A model generated the notes under the pieces. That model made no database searches. It saw nothing but the letters and a program-made list of their open reading frames with translations, and was not told the origin of the DNA. Positions 12,801 to 23,178 of a stretch of 64,000 nucleotides of DNA are shown here, piece by piece. Source of the DNA: Salvelinus alpinus (lineage: Eukaryota; Chordata; Actinopteri; Salmoniformes; Salmonidae). Location of the stretch: assembly GCF_045679555.1 (NCBI RefSeq), contig NC_092093.1, forward strand, positions 62,990,890 through 63,054,889, in the 5' to 3' direction. Each line of letters opens with the position of its first letter. The stretch's first letter is position 1. A program made the translations under genes and the position numbers.

Positions 12801-12971
12801 CTGCGTTCTGCTCCACTCTGTTCTGCTCTGTTCTCTTCTCCTCTGCTCCGTTCTGCTCCACTCTGTTCTGCTCTGTTCTGTTCTCCTCTGCTCCGTTCTG
12901 CTCCACTCTGTTCTGCTCTGTTCTGTTCTCCTCTGCTCCGTTCTGCTCCACTCTGTTCTGCTCTGTTCTGC
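3869..12971. repeat. 9.1-kb pentameric satellite (TCTGT/TCTGC with TCCGC, TCCAC, TCTCC variants) with higher-order blocks
   Basis: The whole interval is built of 5-bp units, mostly TCTGT and TCTGC. Rare marker units such as TCTGGCCTGCTC, TTCTTGCTCTTTTC and GCCTGCTCCGC recur in the same order. The GGCCTGCTC marker sits at about 4362, 5901, 6760, 7470, 8120, 8830, 9705, 10564, 11514, 11964 and 12294. The spacings 859 (twice) and 710 (twice) show that blocks of several hundred bases were copied. The array contains almost no TA or TCA, so several frames on both strands stay open for 1.6-9.3 kb. These are not genes: a 5-bp unit read in triplets gives a 15-bp (5-residue) periodic translation in every frame. 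Confidence 0.95.
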
Positions 12972-13224
12972 TATGCTTCAGCCCCTCCAGGCTATGATGA
13001 GTTGTTGTTAATCAGCAAAATACTGGTGAGAAAATCAGTGGAGTTCTGCACAGCTTTAGGATGATATTTAACGAGATAAAATGGGGAGAGATGTGATGAT
13101 CTGCTTGTGTCAGGTTGTGTTAAAGGATGTTTTGGTGTTGTTGTCATTTATGTGGTGGTCTTGGTCATATCCAATAGAAAAACAACTAATGCAATTGTTG
13201 TATTAGCTGTGCTATTATTAGTTA

Positions 13225-14030
13225 TAAATCAAATCAAATCAAATTTTATTGGTCACATACACATGGTTAGCAGATGTTAATGTGAGTGTAGCGAAATGCT
13301 TGTGCTTCTAGTTCCAACAGTGCAGTAATATCTAACAAGTAATCGTACAATTTCACAACAACTACCTTATACACACGTGTTTACAAGTGTAAAGGAATGA
13401 TTAAGAATATGTACATATAAATATATGGATGAGCGATGGCCGAACGGCATAGGCAAGATGCAGTAGATGGTATAGAGTACAGTATATACATGAGATGAGT
13501 AATGTAGGGTATGTAAACATTATATAAAGTGGCATTGTTTAAGTGACTAGTGATGCATTTATTAACATTATCCACATGTTAATTATAAAAGCGGCTAGAG
13601 ATTGAGTCTGTATGTTGGCAGAAGCCACTCAATGTTAGTGATGGCTGTTTAACAGTCTGATGGCCTTGAGATAGGAGATGTTTTTCAGTCTCTCGGTCCC
13701 AGCTTTGATGCACCTGTACTGACCTTCTGGATGATAGCAGGGTGAACAGGCAGTGGCTCGGGTGGTTGTTGTCCTTGATGATCTTTTTGGCCTTCCTGTG
13801 ACATCGAGTGGTGTAGGTGTCCTGGAGGGCAGGTAGTTTGCCCCCGGTGATGCGTTGTGCAGACCTCACTACCCTCTGGAGAGCCTTACAGTTGTGGGCG
13901 GAGCAGTTGCCATACCAGGCGGTGATACAGCCTGACAGGATGCTCTCAATTGTGCATCTGTAAAAGTTTGTGAGTGTTTTTGGTGACAAGCCAAATTTCT
14001 TCAGCCTCCTGAGGTTGAACAGAGCACGCT
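13225..14030 (-). mobile_element. 3' end of a CR1/L2/Rex1-like LINE (RT C-terminus plus 3' UTR)
   Basis: On the minus strand this is the C-terminal part of the LINE polyprotein followed by a 3' UTR ending in repeated AAATTTGATTTGATTT-type units at 13225-13245, the usual microsatellite-like tail of this LINE. It is nearly the same sequence as 56430-57128 plus 57513-57606 on the plus strand. It starts abruptly at about 14020-14030, where the sequence turns round into a plus-strand 5' segment of the same LINE. Confidence 0.88.
13579..14030 (-). pseudogene. LINE reverse transcriptase C-terminal domain, 5'-truncated
   Basis: The translation carries the conserved tail of this LINE family: FGLSPKTLTNFYRCTIES, then SGCITAWYGNCS, then ALQRVVRSAQRITGG and the short Cys/His-containing end TRCHRKAKKIIKDNNHPSH. 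This region lies downstream of the RT palm, so no catalytic residues are present. The last ~30 residues are shifted relative to the copy at 56.7 kb, so at least one indel is present. It cannot be functional alone. Confidence 0.85.
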
Positions 14031-14032
14031 CT

Positions 14033-14624
14033 TCAATGCGCCGACAGAAACAAGCATCTCTCTGGTAAGAAGAAGGGCGGGGGTGTATGCCTTATGATTA
14101 AGGAGACATGGTGTGATCATAACAACATACAGGAACTCAAGTCCTTTTGTTCACCTGACTTAGAATTCCTCACAATCAAATGCCGACCGCATTATCTACC
14201 AAGAGAATTCTCTTCGATCATAATCACAGTGTATATTCCCCCCCAAGCAGACACATCAACGGCCCTGAAAGAACTTCATTCAACTCTATGTAAACTGGAA
14301 ACCACATATCCTGAGGCTGCATTTATTGTAGCTGGGGATTTTAACAAGGCTAATCTGAAAACAAGGCTCCCTAAATTCAATCAGCATATCGTTTGCGCAA
14401 CCCGGGCTGGGAAAACCCTGGATCATTGTTATTCTAACTTCCGCGATGCATATAAGGCCCTCCCTCGCCCTCCTTTCGGAAAAGCTGACCACGACTCCAT
14501 TTTGTTGCTCTCAGCTTATAGACATAAACTAAAACAGGAAGCACCCGTGCTCAGGTCTGTTCACTGCTGGTCCGACCAATCGGATTCCACGCTTCAAGAT
14601 TGCTTCGATCACGTGGACTGGGCA
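14033..14624 (+). pseudogene. LINE endonuclease (APE-like) C-terminal part, split by a second LINE
   Basis: Plus-strand frame reading GKKKGGGVCLMIKETWCDH, then ITVYIPPQADTS, then FIVAGDFNKANLKTRLP, LDHCYSN and FGKADHDSILL. The GDFN and the DH of KADHD are conserved residues of AP-endonuclease-type LINE endonucleases that nick target DNA. The frame runs into the linker (CWSDQSDSTLQDCFDHVDW) and is then cut at about 14624 by the 3' end of another LINE. The same LINE resumes at about 17757. The N-terminal part of the endonuclease is missing, so the copy was 5'-truncated. Confidence 0.85.
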
Positions 14625-15144
14625 AATTTTTTATTTTTGTATTTTTTTTGTATTTTTATTTAACCTTTATTTAACCAGGTAGGCTAGTTGAGAACAAGTT
14701 CTCATTTGCGACCTGGCCAAGATAAAGCATAGCAATTCGACACATACAACAACACAGAGTTACACATGGAATAAACAAAACATACAGTCAATAAAACATT
14801 AGAAAAATAAGTCTATATACAATGTGAGCAAATGAGGTGAGATAAGGGAGGTAAAGGCAAAAAAAGGCCATGGTGGCGAGGTAAATACAATATAGCAAGT
14901 AAAACACTGGAATGGGAGATTTGCAGTGGAAGAATGTGCAAAGTAGAAATATAAATAATGGGGTGCAAAGGAGCAAAATAAATAAATAAATACAGTAGGG
15001 GAAGAGGTAGTTGTTTGGGCTAAATTATAGATAGGCTATGTACAGGTGCAGTAATCTGTGAGCTGCTCTGACAGCTGGTGCTTAAAGCTAGTGAGGGAGA
15101 TAAGTGTTTCCAGCTTCAGAGATTTTTGCAGTTTGTTCCAGTCA

Positions 15145-15840
15145 TTAGCAGCAGAGAACTGGAAGGAAAGACGACCAAAGGAGGAATTGGCTTTGGGTGA
15201 CCAGTGAGATATACCTGCTGGAGCGCGTGCTACGAGTGGGTGCTGCTATGGTGACCAGTGAGGTGAGATAAGGCGGTGCTTTACCTAGCAGAGACTTGTA
15301 GATAACCTGTAGCCAGTGGGTTTGGCGACGAGTATGAAGCGAGGGCCAACCAACGAGAGCGTACAGGTCGCAATGGTGGGTAGTGTATGGGGCTTTGGTG
15401 ACAAAACGGATGGCACTGTGATAGACTGCATCCAGTTTGTTGAGTAGAGTGTTGGAGGCTATTTTATAGATGGCATCACCGAAGTCGAGGATCGGTAGGA
15501 TGGTCAGTTTTACGAGGGTATGTTTGGCAGCATGAGTGAAGGATGCTTTGTTGCGATATAGGAAGCCGATTCTAGATTTAATTTTGGATTGGAGATGCTT
15601 AATGTGAGTCTGGAAGGAGAGTATACAGTCTAACCAGACACCTAGGTATTTGTAGTTGTCCACGTATTCTACGTCAGAGCCGTCCAGAGTAGTAATGCTG
15701 CACGGGCGAGCAGGTGCGGGCAGTGATCGGTTGAATAGCATGCATTTAGTTTTACTTGCGTTTAAGAGCAGTTGTAGGCCACGGAAGGAGAGTTGTATGG
15801 CATTGAAGCTCGTCTGGAGGTCAGTTAACACAGTGTCCAA
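15145..15840 (-). pseudogene. LINE RT thumb/C-terminal region, downstream of a deletion that removed the catalytic box
   Basis: Starts LDTVLTDLQTSFNAIQLSF and continues through LLLNASKTKCMLFN, YKYLGVWLD and LTILPILDFGDAIY, typical of the part after the A/YADD motif in L2/CR1-like reverse transcriptases. The stretch that should hold ADDT, between the sequence encoding GDSLIHLF (15843-15880) and this segment, is absent: a short deletion at about 15842 joins them out of frame. No catalytic activity is possible. Confidence 0.85.
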
Positions 15841-16201
15841 AGAGGTGTATCAGAGAATCACCAGCAGCAAGAGCAACATCATTGATGTATACAGAGAAGA
15901 GAGTCGGCCCGAGGGTTGAACCCTGTGGCACCCCCATAGAGACTGCCAGAGGTCCGGACAACAGGCCCTCCGATTTGACACACTGAACTCTATCAGAGAA
16001 GTAGTCGGTAAACCAGGCGAGGCAATCATTTGAGAAACCAAGGCTGTCGAGTCTACCAATAAGAATGTGGTGATTGACAGAGTCGAAAGCCTTGGCCAGG
16101 TCGATGAATACGGCTGCGCAGTAATGTCTCTTATGAATGGCGGTTATGATGTCGTTTAGGACCTTGAGCGTGGCTGAGGTGCACCCCTGAGGTGCACCCA
16201 T
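15821..16201 (-). pseudogene. LINE RT palm fragment
   Basis: Contains FIDLAKAFDSVNHHIL (RT motif A with catalytic Asp, FDSVNH) and VPQGSTLGPTLFSVYIND (motif B). It begins GCTSATLKVLNDIITAIH because a larger deletion fused it to the endonuclease start near 16190, where AGGTGCACCC occurs twice within 25 bp. It ends at the second deletion, before motif C. Family knowledge: A, B and C motifs are all needed for target-primed reverse transcription. Confidence 0.88.
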
Positions 16202-16820
16202 CAGACACGGCTAAGACATCCGGGTTGGCAGAGTGTGCTAAAGCAGTGAGTAAAACAAACTTAGGGAGTAGGCTTCTAATGTTAACATGCATGAAACCGA
16301 GGCTTTTACGGTTACAGAAGTCGACAAATGAGAGCACCTGGGGAGTGGAAGTGGGGCTATGCACTGCAGGACCTGGATTAACCTCTACATCACCAGAGGA
16401 ACAGAGGAGAAGTAGGATAAGGGTACGGCTAAATGCTATACGAACTGGCCGTATAGCACGTTCGGAACAGAGTGTAAAAGGAGCAGGTTTCTGGGCTCGA
16501 TAGCATAGATTCAAGGCATAGTGTACAGACAAAGGTAAGGTAGGATGTGAGTACATTGGAGGTAAACCTAGGCATTGAGTAATGATGAGAGAGATATAGT
16601 CTCTAGAGACGTTTAAATCAGGTGATGTCATTGCATATGAAGGAGGTGGAACAACATGGTTGGTTAAGGCATATTGAGCAGGGCTAGAGGATCTACAGTG
16701 AAATAAGACAGTAATCACTAACCAGGACAGTAATGGACGAGGCATATTGATATTAGAGAGAGGCATGCGTAGCCAAGTGAACATATGTGTCCAGTGAGTG
16801 GTTGGGCTGACTGGGGACAC
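16131..16820 (-). pseudogene. LINE N-terminal reading frame with 2A-like motif and truncated endonuclease
   Basis: The frame has a Leu-rich stretch (SRTLILLLLCSS) directly before GDVEVNPGP at residues ~143-151. This fits the 2A consensus D(V/I)ExNPGP, which makes ribosomes skip a peptide bond between G and P. About 15 residues later comes FMHVNIRSLLPKF and PDVLAVSD, the start of an APE-type endonuclease (H-N-I-R-S-L motif). It is then cut by the deletion near 16190; the last ~22 residues are out-of-frame RT sequence. So in the parent element the 2A would separate a short leader protein from EN-RT. I cannot fix the true start codon. Confidence 0.8.
16368..16391 (-). other. 2A-like ribosome-skipping motif DVEVNPGP
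   Basis: Eight codons on the minus strand encode DVEVNPGP, preceded by SG. This is an exact fit to the 2A core. 2A-like sequences have been described in APE-type non-LTR retrotransposons of several animals, so the call is supported by family knowledge. Skipping activity is not shown by sequence alone. Confidence 0.85.
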
Positions 16821-16824
16821 GGCG

Positions 16825-17756
16825 ATTCAGACAGTTAGCAGGCCGATGCTAACAAGCTAACAGTTAGTAGGCCGGGGCTAAACAAGCTAGCAGTTAGCAG
16901 ACCGGGGAAGGCAAGCTAGCAGTTAGCAAACCGGGGCAGGCAAGCTAGCAGTTAGCAGACCGGGGCTAGCAAGTTAGCCTTTGGGGGACGTCGCGATGGG
17001 GGTAAGTCTGTTTTTGCCTCTTCGTGCGGTGACGTCGATAGACCAGTCGTGGAATTAGTAGGGTTCCAGGTAGCTCTAGGTAGCTAGCAGGCCTAGCAGG
17101 TTAGCAGAATGGGCCTTCAGCGGGCGTCGCGCCTAAGGGGCCTGTTGGAGTCCTCGGGCAGATTATGTCGGTATTCCAGTCATAGAGGATCGGCGGGGTT
17201 CCGTGCCCCGTACCGGTAGTAGAAGGGGTCTGGATATTGTAGCCCAGGAGTGGGCTTCGGTGGTAGCACAGGAGCCCTGGCCGGGCTAGCTTCAGGCTAA
17301 TTGGTGCTTGCTCCGGGGTGGAAACGCTAGCCAGGAGTGGTCACCCGGGATTGCGGTTAGCTAGTTGCGAAGATCCAGATGAAAATGTTCAGAGTTTGTG
17401 GTAGGAATCCGGGGATATGGAGAGAAATAGGTCCGTTATGCTCTGGTTTGAGTCACGTTGTTCGAACTGGTGAGAGCTTTCCGAGGTAAAGGTTAGCTGA
17501 TGACCGCTAGCAATGGTTTGCTAACTGATAGCTGGTAGGTAGTTAGCTGGCTATCTTCAGTTGAGGGATTCCAGATCCTAAGTAAATAGAAATACTTTAG
17601 AAAAAAAGCAGATCCACGCCACATTGGGTGAGGCGGGTTGCAGGAGAGTATTTAGAAGTTGCTGTTTAGGAAAATATTTTAAAAAGATATGCGAAGAAAA
17701 ATATATATACAAGGGACAGGACAAAGACAAAGAAGTCTGACTGCTACGCCATCTTG
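16825..17756 (-). other. 5' UTR / internal promoter region of the 2A-bearing LINE, with ~35-bp tandem subrepeats
   Basis: Non-coding leader upstream of the 2A frame. At 16835-16978 about five copies of a ~30-36-bp unit with core AGCAAGCTAGCAGTTAGCAG / ACCGGGGC follow each other. LINEs carry internal promoters in this region; whether the subrepeats act that way here is inference. Confidence 0.6.
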
Positions 17757-19168
17757 GAAAAAATATGTTCCGCATAACGTAGAACAACAACATTGATGAA
17801 TACGCAGATTCGGTGAGCGAGTTTATTAGCAAGTGCATCGGTGATGTTGTACCCACAGCGTCTATTAAAACATTCCCCAACCAGAAAACGTGGATTGATG
17901 GCAGCATTCGCGCAAAACTGAAAGCGCCAACCACTGCTTTTAATCAGGGTAAGGTGAACGGAAACATGACCAAATACAAACAGTGTAGCTATTCCCTCCG
18001 CAAGGCAATCAAACAAGCTAAGCGTCAGTATAGAGACAAAGTGGAGTTGCAATTCAACGGCTCAGACACGAGAGGTATGTGGCAGGGTCTACAGTCAATC
18101 ACGGACTACAAAAGAAAAACCAGCCCCGTCGCAGACCACGATGTCTTGCTCCCAGACAGACTAAACAACTTCTTTGCTCGCTTTGAGGACCTTACAGTGC
18201 CACTGACACGGCCCGCTACCAAAACCTGCGGGCTCTCCTTCACTGCAGCCGAGGTGAGTAAAACATTTAAACGTGTTAACACTCGCAAGGCTGCAGGCCC
18301 AGACGGCATCCCCGGCCACGTCCTCAGAGCATGTGCAGACCAGCTGGCTGGTGTGTTTACGGACATATTCAATCAATCCTTATCCCATTCTGCTGTTCCC
18401 ACATGCTTCAAGAGGGCCATCATTGTTCCTGTTCCCAAGAAAGCTAAGGTAACTGAGCTAAATGTCTATCGCCCCGTAGCACTCACTTCCGTCATCATGA
18501 AGTGCTTTGAGAGACCAGTCAAGGACCATATCACCTCCACCCTACCTGACACCCTAGACCCAATCCAATTTGCTTACCGCCCCAATAGGTCCACAGACGA
18601 CGCAATCGCAATCACACTGCACACTGCCCTAACCCATCTGGACAAGAGGAATACCTATGTAAAATGCTATTCATTGATTACAGCTCAGCATTTAACACCA
18701 TAGTACCCTCCAAACTCGTCATTAAGCTTGAGACCCTGGGTCTCGACCCCGCGCTGTGCAACTGGGTCCTGGACTTCCTGACGGGCCGCCCCCAGGTGGT
18801 GAGGGTAGGTAACAACATCTCCACCCTGCTGATCCTCAACACTGGGGCCCCACAAGGGTGCGATCTCAGCCCTCTCCTGTACTCCCTGTTCACCCACGAC
18901 TGCATGGCCATGCACGCCTCCAACTCAATCATCAAGTTTGCTGACGACACTATAGTGGTAGGCTTGATTACCAACAATGACGAGACAGCCTACAGGGAGG
19001 AGGTGAAGGTCCACGGAGTGTGGTGTCAGGATAATAACCTCACACTCAATGTCAACAAAACAAGGGAGATGATCGTGGACTTCAGGAAACAGCAGAGGGA
19101 GCAGCCCCCTATCCACATTGACGGGACAGTAGTGGAGAGGGTGGAAAGTTTTAAGTTCCTCGGCGTAC
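17757..19168 (+). pseudogene. LINE reverse transcriptase, continuation of the 14033-14624 copy, 1-bp frameshift
   Basis: Frame 17813-18703 covers the linker and RT fingers ([76 protein letters not shown]). Frame 18664-19168 covers [17 protein letters not shown] (motif A), [20 protein letters not shown] (motif B), [13 protein letters not shown] (catalytic motif C at 18937-18951), then [19 protein letters not shown] and VESFKFLG. The frames meet at about 18660-18665, where the other copy (55860) has one more G: a single-base deletion. The catalytic residues are intact. The copy stops abruptly at 19168 after FKFLG, with only ~23 codons missing before the point where the minus-strand segment at 14030 begins. 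Confidence 0.88.
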
Positions 19169-19556
19169 CCAGAGCCGTTGCCACCATTCCAACCGGAACG
19201 CCAGTACTCCCCGATGCTTCGTATGTTGGCTGCTGCATTCTGTCACATGTATTGACGCTGGAGAGACGAAGCAGGTACGGGGAGTAAACATTTAATAAAT
19301 AACGGACATAATGAGACAAGCACAGCGTCAGTAAACAGAAACTAAGACAAAAAACAATCAATGCAGCAGCTGGGGAACTGTCAAATATAGGGGAGGAAAT
19401 TAACAGGAGATAAGTGAGTCCAGGTGAGTCCAATAACGCTGAATGCGTGTGACAAGGGAAGGCAGGTGTGTGTGATGGATGGCAGGAGTGCGTGATGAAG
19501 GGTCATCTTGCGCCCTCAAGCTCCAGGGGAAGGGAAGAGCGGGAGCAGACGTGACA
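19169..19556 (-). mobile_element. LTR (316 bp) with ~70 bp of adjoining internal sequence
   Basis: The 19241-19556 segment has TG...CA ends (TGTCACATG on one side, ACGTGACA on the other). On the minus strand it reads TGTCACGTCTGCTCCCGCTC..., which I recognise as a common salmonid LTR. At its minus-strand 3' end an ATG opens a short frame, [17 protein letters not shown], that runs on through 19169. This may be the start of a gag-like frame following the 5' LTR. No matching target duplication is visible (CATTC versus GAATC flanks), so the right-hand element part was lost before or during LINE insertion. Orientation and the gag idea are inference. Confidence 0.65.
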
Positions 19557-19722
19557 GAATCAGTGTATACATCAATGTTATTGTCCGATGCTATCCGGAA
19601 CATATCCCAGTCCACGTGATCGAAGCAATCTTGAAGCGTGGAATCAGATTGGTCGGACCAGCATTGAACAGACCTGAGCACTGGTGTTTACTGTTTTAGT
19701 TTCTGTCTATAGGCTGGGAGCA
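19557..19722 (-). mobile_element. Short LINE fragment (endonuclease-RT linker)
   Basis: Minus-strand sequence encodes SVQCWSDQSDSTLQDCFDHVDWDMFRIASDNN and IDVYTDS in consecutive codons, the same linker as at 14545-14624 plus 17757-17815. It is therefore a separate fragment of the same LINE family, truncated by the LTR piece on its downstream side. Confidence 0.8.
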
Positions 19723-19799
19723 ATAGAAATCTCATTCCTTTGGTCGGCCGGTTAGTCCACTCTACTTCATTGATCCTTGAGTTGCATTGTCTCCTGTCC

Positions 19800-20195
19800 T
19801 TAGGCTGGTGGAGGTAGATGAAGGCAGGTGGAGGCAGGGGAGAGGAGGGGGAAGGCAGGTGGAGGCAGGGGAGAAGATGGGGAAGGCAGGGGGAAGGCAG
19901 GTGGAGGCCGCGGAGAACGGGGGAGGCAGGTGGGGGCAGGTAGAGGCAGGTGGAGGCAGGGGAGAAGGGGGGAGGCAGGTGGGGGCAGGGGAGAGGAGGG
20001 GGAAGGCAGGTGGAGGCAGGTGGATGCAGGTAGAGGCAGATGGAGGTAGGGGAGAAGAGGGGGAAAGCCGGTGGAGGCAGGTAGAGGCAGGTGGAGGCAG
20101 GGGAGAGGAGGGTGAAGGAAGGTGGAGGCAGGTGGAGGCAGGTGAAGACAGGTGGATACAGGGGGAGGCAGGGGAGAGGAGGGGTAGACAGAGTG
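19800..20195. repeat. G-rich minisatellite (GGTGGAGGCAGG-type)
   Basis: Irregular tandem units built from GGTGGAGGCAGG and GGAGAGGAGGGGGAA, about 30 bp per larger unit. Plus strand is strongly G over C. The open frames on both strands (Pro/Leu-rich or Gly/Arg-rich) are composition artefacts. Confidence 0.85.
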
Positions 20196-20287
20196 ATCCC
20201 GTCCCACAGACATGCACTCAGGGGGTGGATACACAGATGAGCCATGGACGACAGGTCGGGGCTGCTTTTTGGAGGTCATGGTTAGTT

Positions 20288-20304
20288 GGGGGGGGGGGGG
20301 GGGG
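20288..20304. repeat. Poly-G run (17 G)
   Basis: Uninterrupted G homopolymer between the minisatellite and the (CA)n tract. Confidence 0.9.
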
Positions 20305-20318
20305 TTGATAACAGGTGG

Positions 20319-21660
<1,342 letters not shown>

Positions 21661-21665
21661 ATCAA

Positions 21666-21837
21666 TTTGGTGTGTGTGTTAATGTGTGTGTCCCTATGTG
21701 TATGCGTGTGTTTATGTGTGTGTTTGTGTGTGTGTGTGTGTGTGTGCGTGTGGGTGTGTTTATGTGTGTGTGTCTGTGTGTGTTTGTGTCTGTGTGTGCG
21801 TCTGTGCGTCTGTCTGTATTTCTATGTGCGTGTGTTT

Positions 21838-21926
<89 letters not shown>

Positions 21927-21946
21927 TGTGTGTGTGTCTGTGTTGG
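21666..21946. repeat. (TG)n microsatellite with TGTATG/TGCG/TGTC variants
   Basis: Degenerate TG-rich stretch leading into a perfect (TG)n run at about 21841-21924. Cys/Val open frames over it are artefacts. Confidence 0.95.
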
Positions 21947-22267
21947 GGGAAGGGTGATGGTAAATACAGATGTAGGTATGAATATATGGTCAGTACAACG
22001 ACAATATACTGTAATAACCACATGCCAACAAACAACATTACACTCTCTCTCTTCCAGGTCATACAGGGTGCGTTGTATCAGGCTGTTAGGTGTCTCTGTT
22101 GTGCTATACATTACAATAAGTAACATAGACAGACTAGCACAAACATTATGCTAATAATCCAATGATTATGTTAATTCATTTGTACTAGTCGAGTGCTGGG
22201 ATAGCGTTTTAGTATGACTATTAATATGATCACTACCAGTTAGATCACATGGGATAAACATGCTCTT

Positions 22268-22399
<132 letters not shown>

Positions 22400-22480
22400 G
22401 TTGGGGTATGTTTGAAGGTGTTGAGTGGTTTTTGGCAATGCACAGTTTACAAAGAATTTGCAGGTGATGTACGTGTTGTT

Positions 22481-23178
22481 CTAGAGTAGAGAGTGTTCCA
22501 GAGTAGAGAGTGTTTCAGGGTAGAGAGTGTTCCAGAGTAGAGAGTGTTCCAGAGTAGAGTGTTCCAGAGTAGAGAGTGTTCCAGAGTAGAGAGTGTTCCA
22601 GAGTACAGTGTTCCAGAGTAGAGAGTGTTCCAGAGTAGAGAGTGTTCCAGGGTAGAGAGTGTTCCAGAGTAGAGAGTGTTCCGGAGTAGAGAGTGTTCCA
22701 GGGTAGAGAGTGTTCCAGAGTAGAGAGTGTTCCAGAGTACAGTGTTCCAGAGTAGAGAGTGTTCCAGAGTAGAGAGTGTTCCAGAGCATAGAGTGTTTAA
22801 GAGTAGAGAGTGTTTCAGCGTAGAGTAGAGAGTGTTCCAGAGTAGAGAGTGTTCCAGAGTAGAGAGTGTTCCAGAGTAGAGGATGTTCCAGAGTAGAGAG
22901 AGTTCCAGAGTACAGAGTGTTCCAGGGTAGAGAGTGTTCCAGAGTAGAGAGTGTTCCAGAGTAGAGAGAGTTCCAGAGTAGAGAGTGTTCCAGAGCAGAG
23001 AGTGTTCCAGAGTAGAGAGTGTTCCAGAGTAGAGAGTGTTCCAGAGTAGAGGATGTTCCAGAGTAGAGAGTGTTCCAGAGTACAGAGTGTTCCAGGGTAG
23101 AGAGTGTTCCAGAGTAGAGAGTGTTCCAGAGTAGAGAGAGTTCCAGCTTAGAGAGTGTTCCAGAGTAGAGTGTGTTCC
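22481..23178. repeat. 17-bp minisatellite, unit GTAGAGAGTGTTCCAGA
   Basis: About 41 copies of a 17-bp unit with substitutions (GGG, GCAT, GGAT) and some units missing 2 bp. Because 17 is not a multiple of 3, the minus-strand open frame (22481-23272) repeats every 17 residues, reading LYSGTLSTLEHSLLWNT-like. It is not a gene. Confidence 0.95.

Larger units (their letters stand above)
14624..17756 (-). mobile_element. Internally deleted L2/CR1-like LINE with 2A-like peptide, inserted in another LINE
   Basis: On the minus strand the element begins CCAAGATGGCGTAGCAGTC at ~17756, which I recognise as a salmonid LINE 5' end. It continues through a ~900-bp 5' UTR, an open frame with a 2A-like motif and the start of an endonuclease, then a reverse transcriptase, and ends in an A/T-rich tail of TAAATAAAAATACAAAAA type at 14624-14650. 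The surrounding plus-strand LINE reads ...CACGTGGACTGGG before it and ATATGTTCCGCATAAC after it, which join as in the other copies. I could not define the target-site duplication. Two internal deletions (near 16190 and at 15842) make it non-autonomous. Confidence 0.85.

Noticed and set aside
3692..13064. Giant open frames of ~2,300-3,100 codons on both strands
   Set aside because: They exist because the pentamer array has almost no stop triplets in any phase. Ser/Cys/Leu or Glu/Gln/Arg repeats carry no domain, and frames on both strands cannot all be genes.
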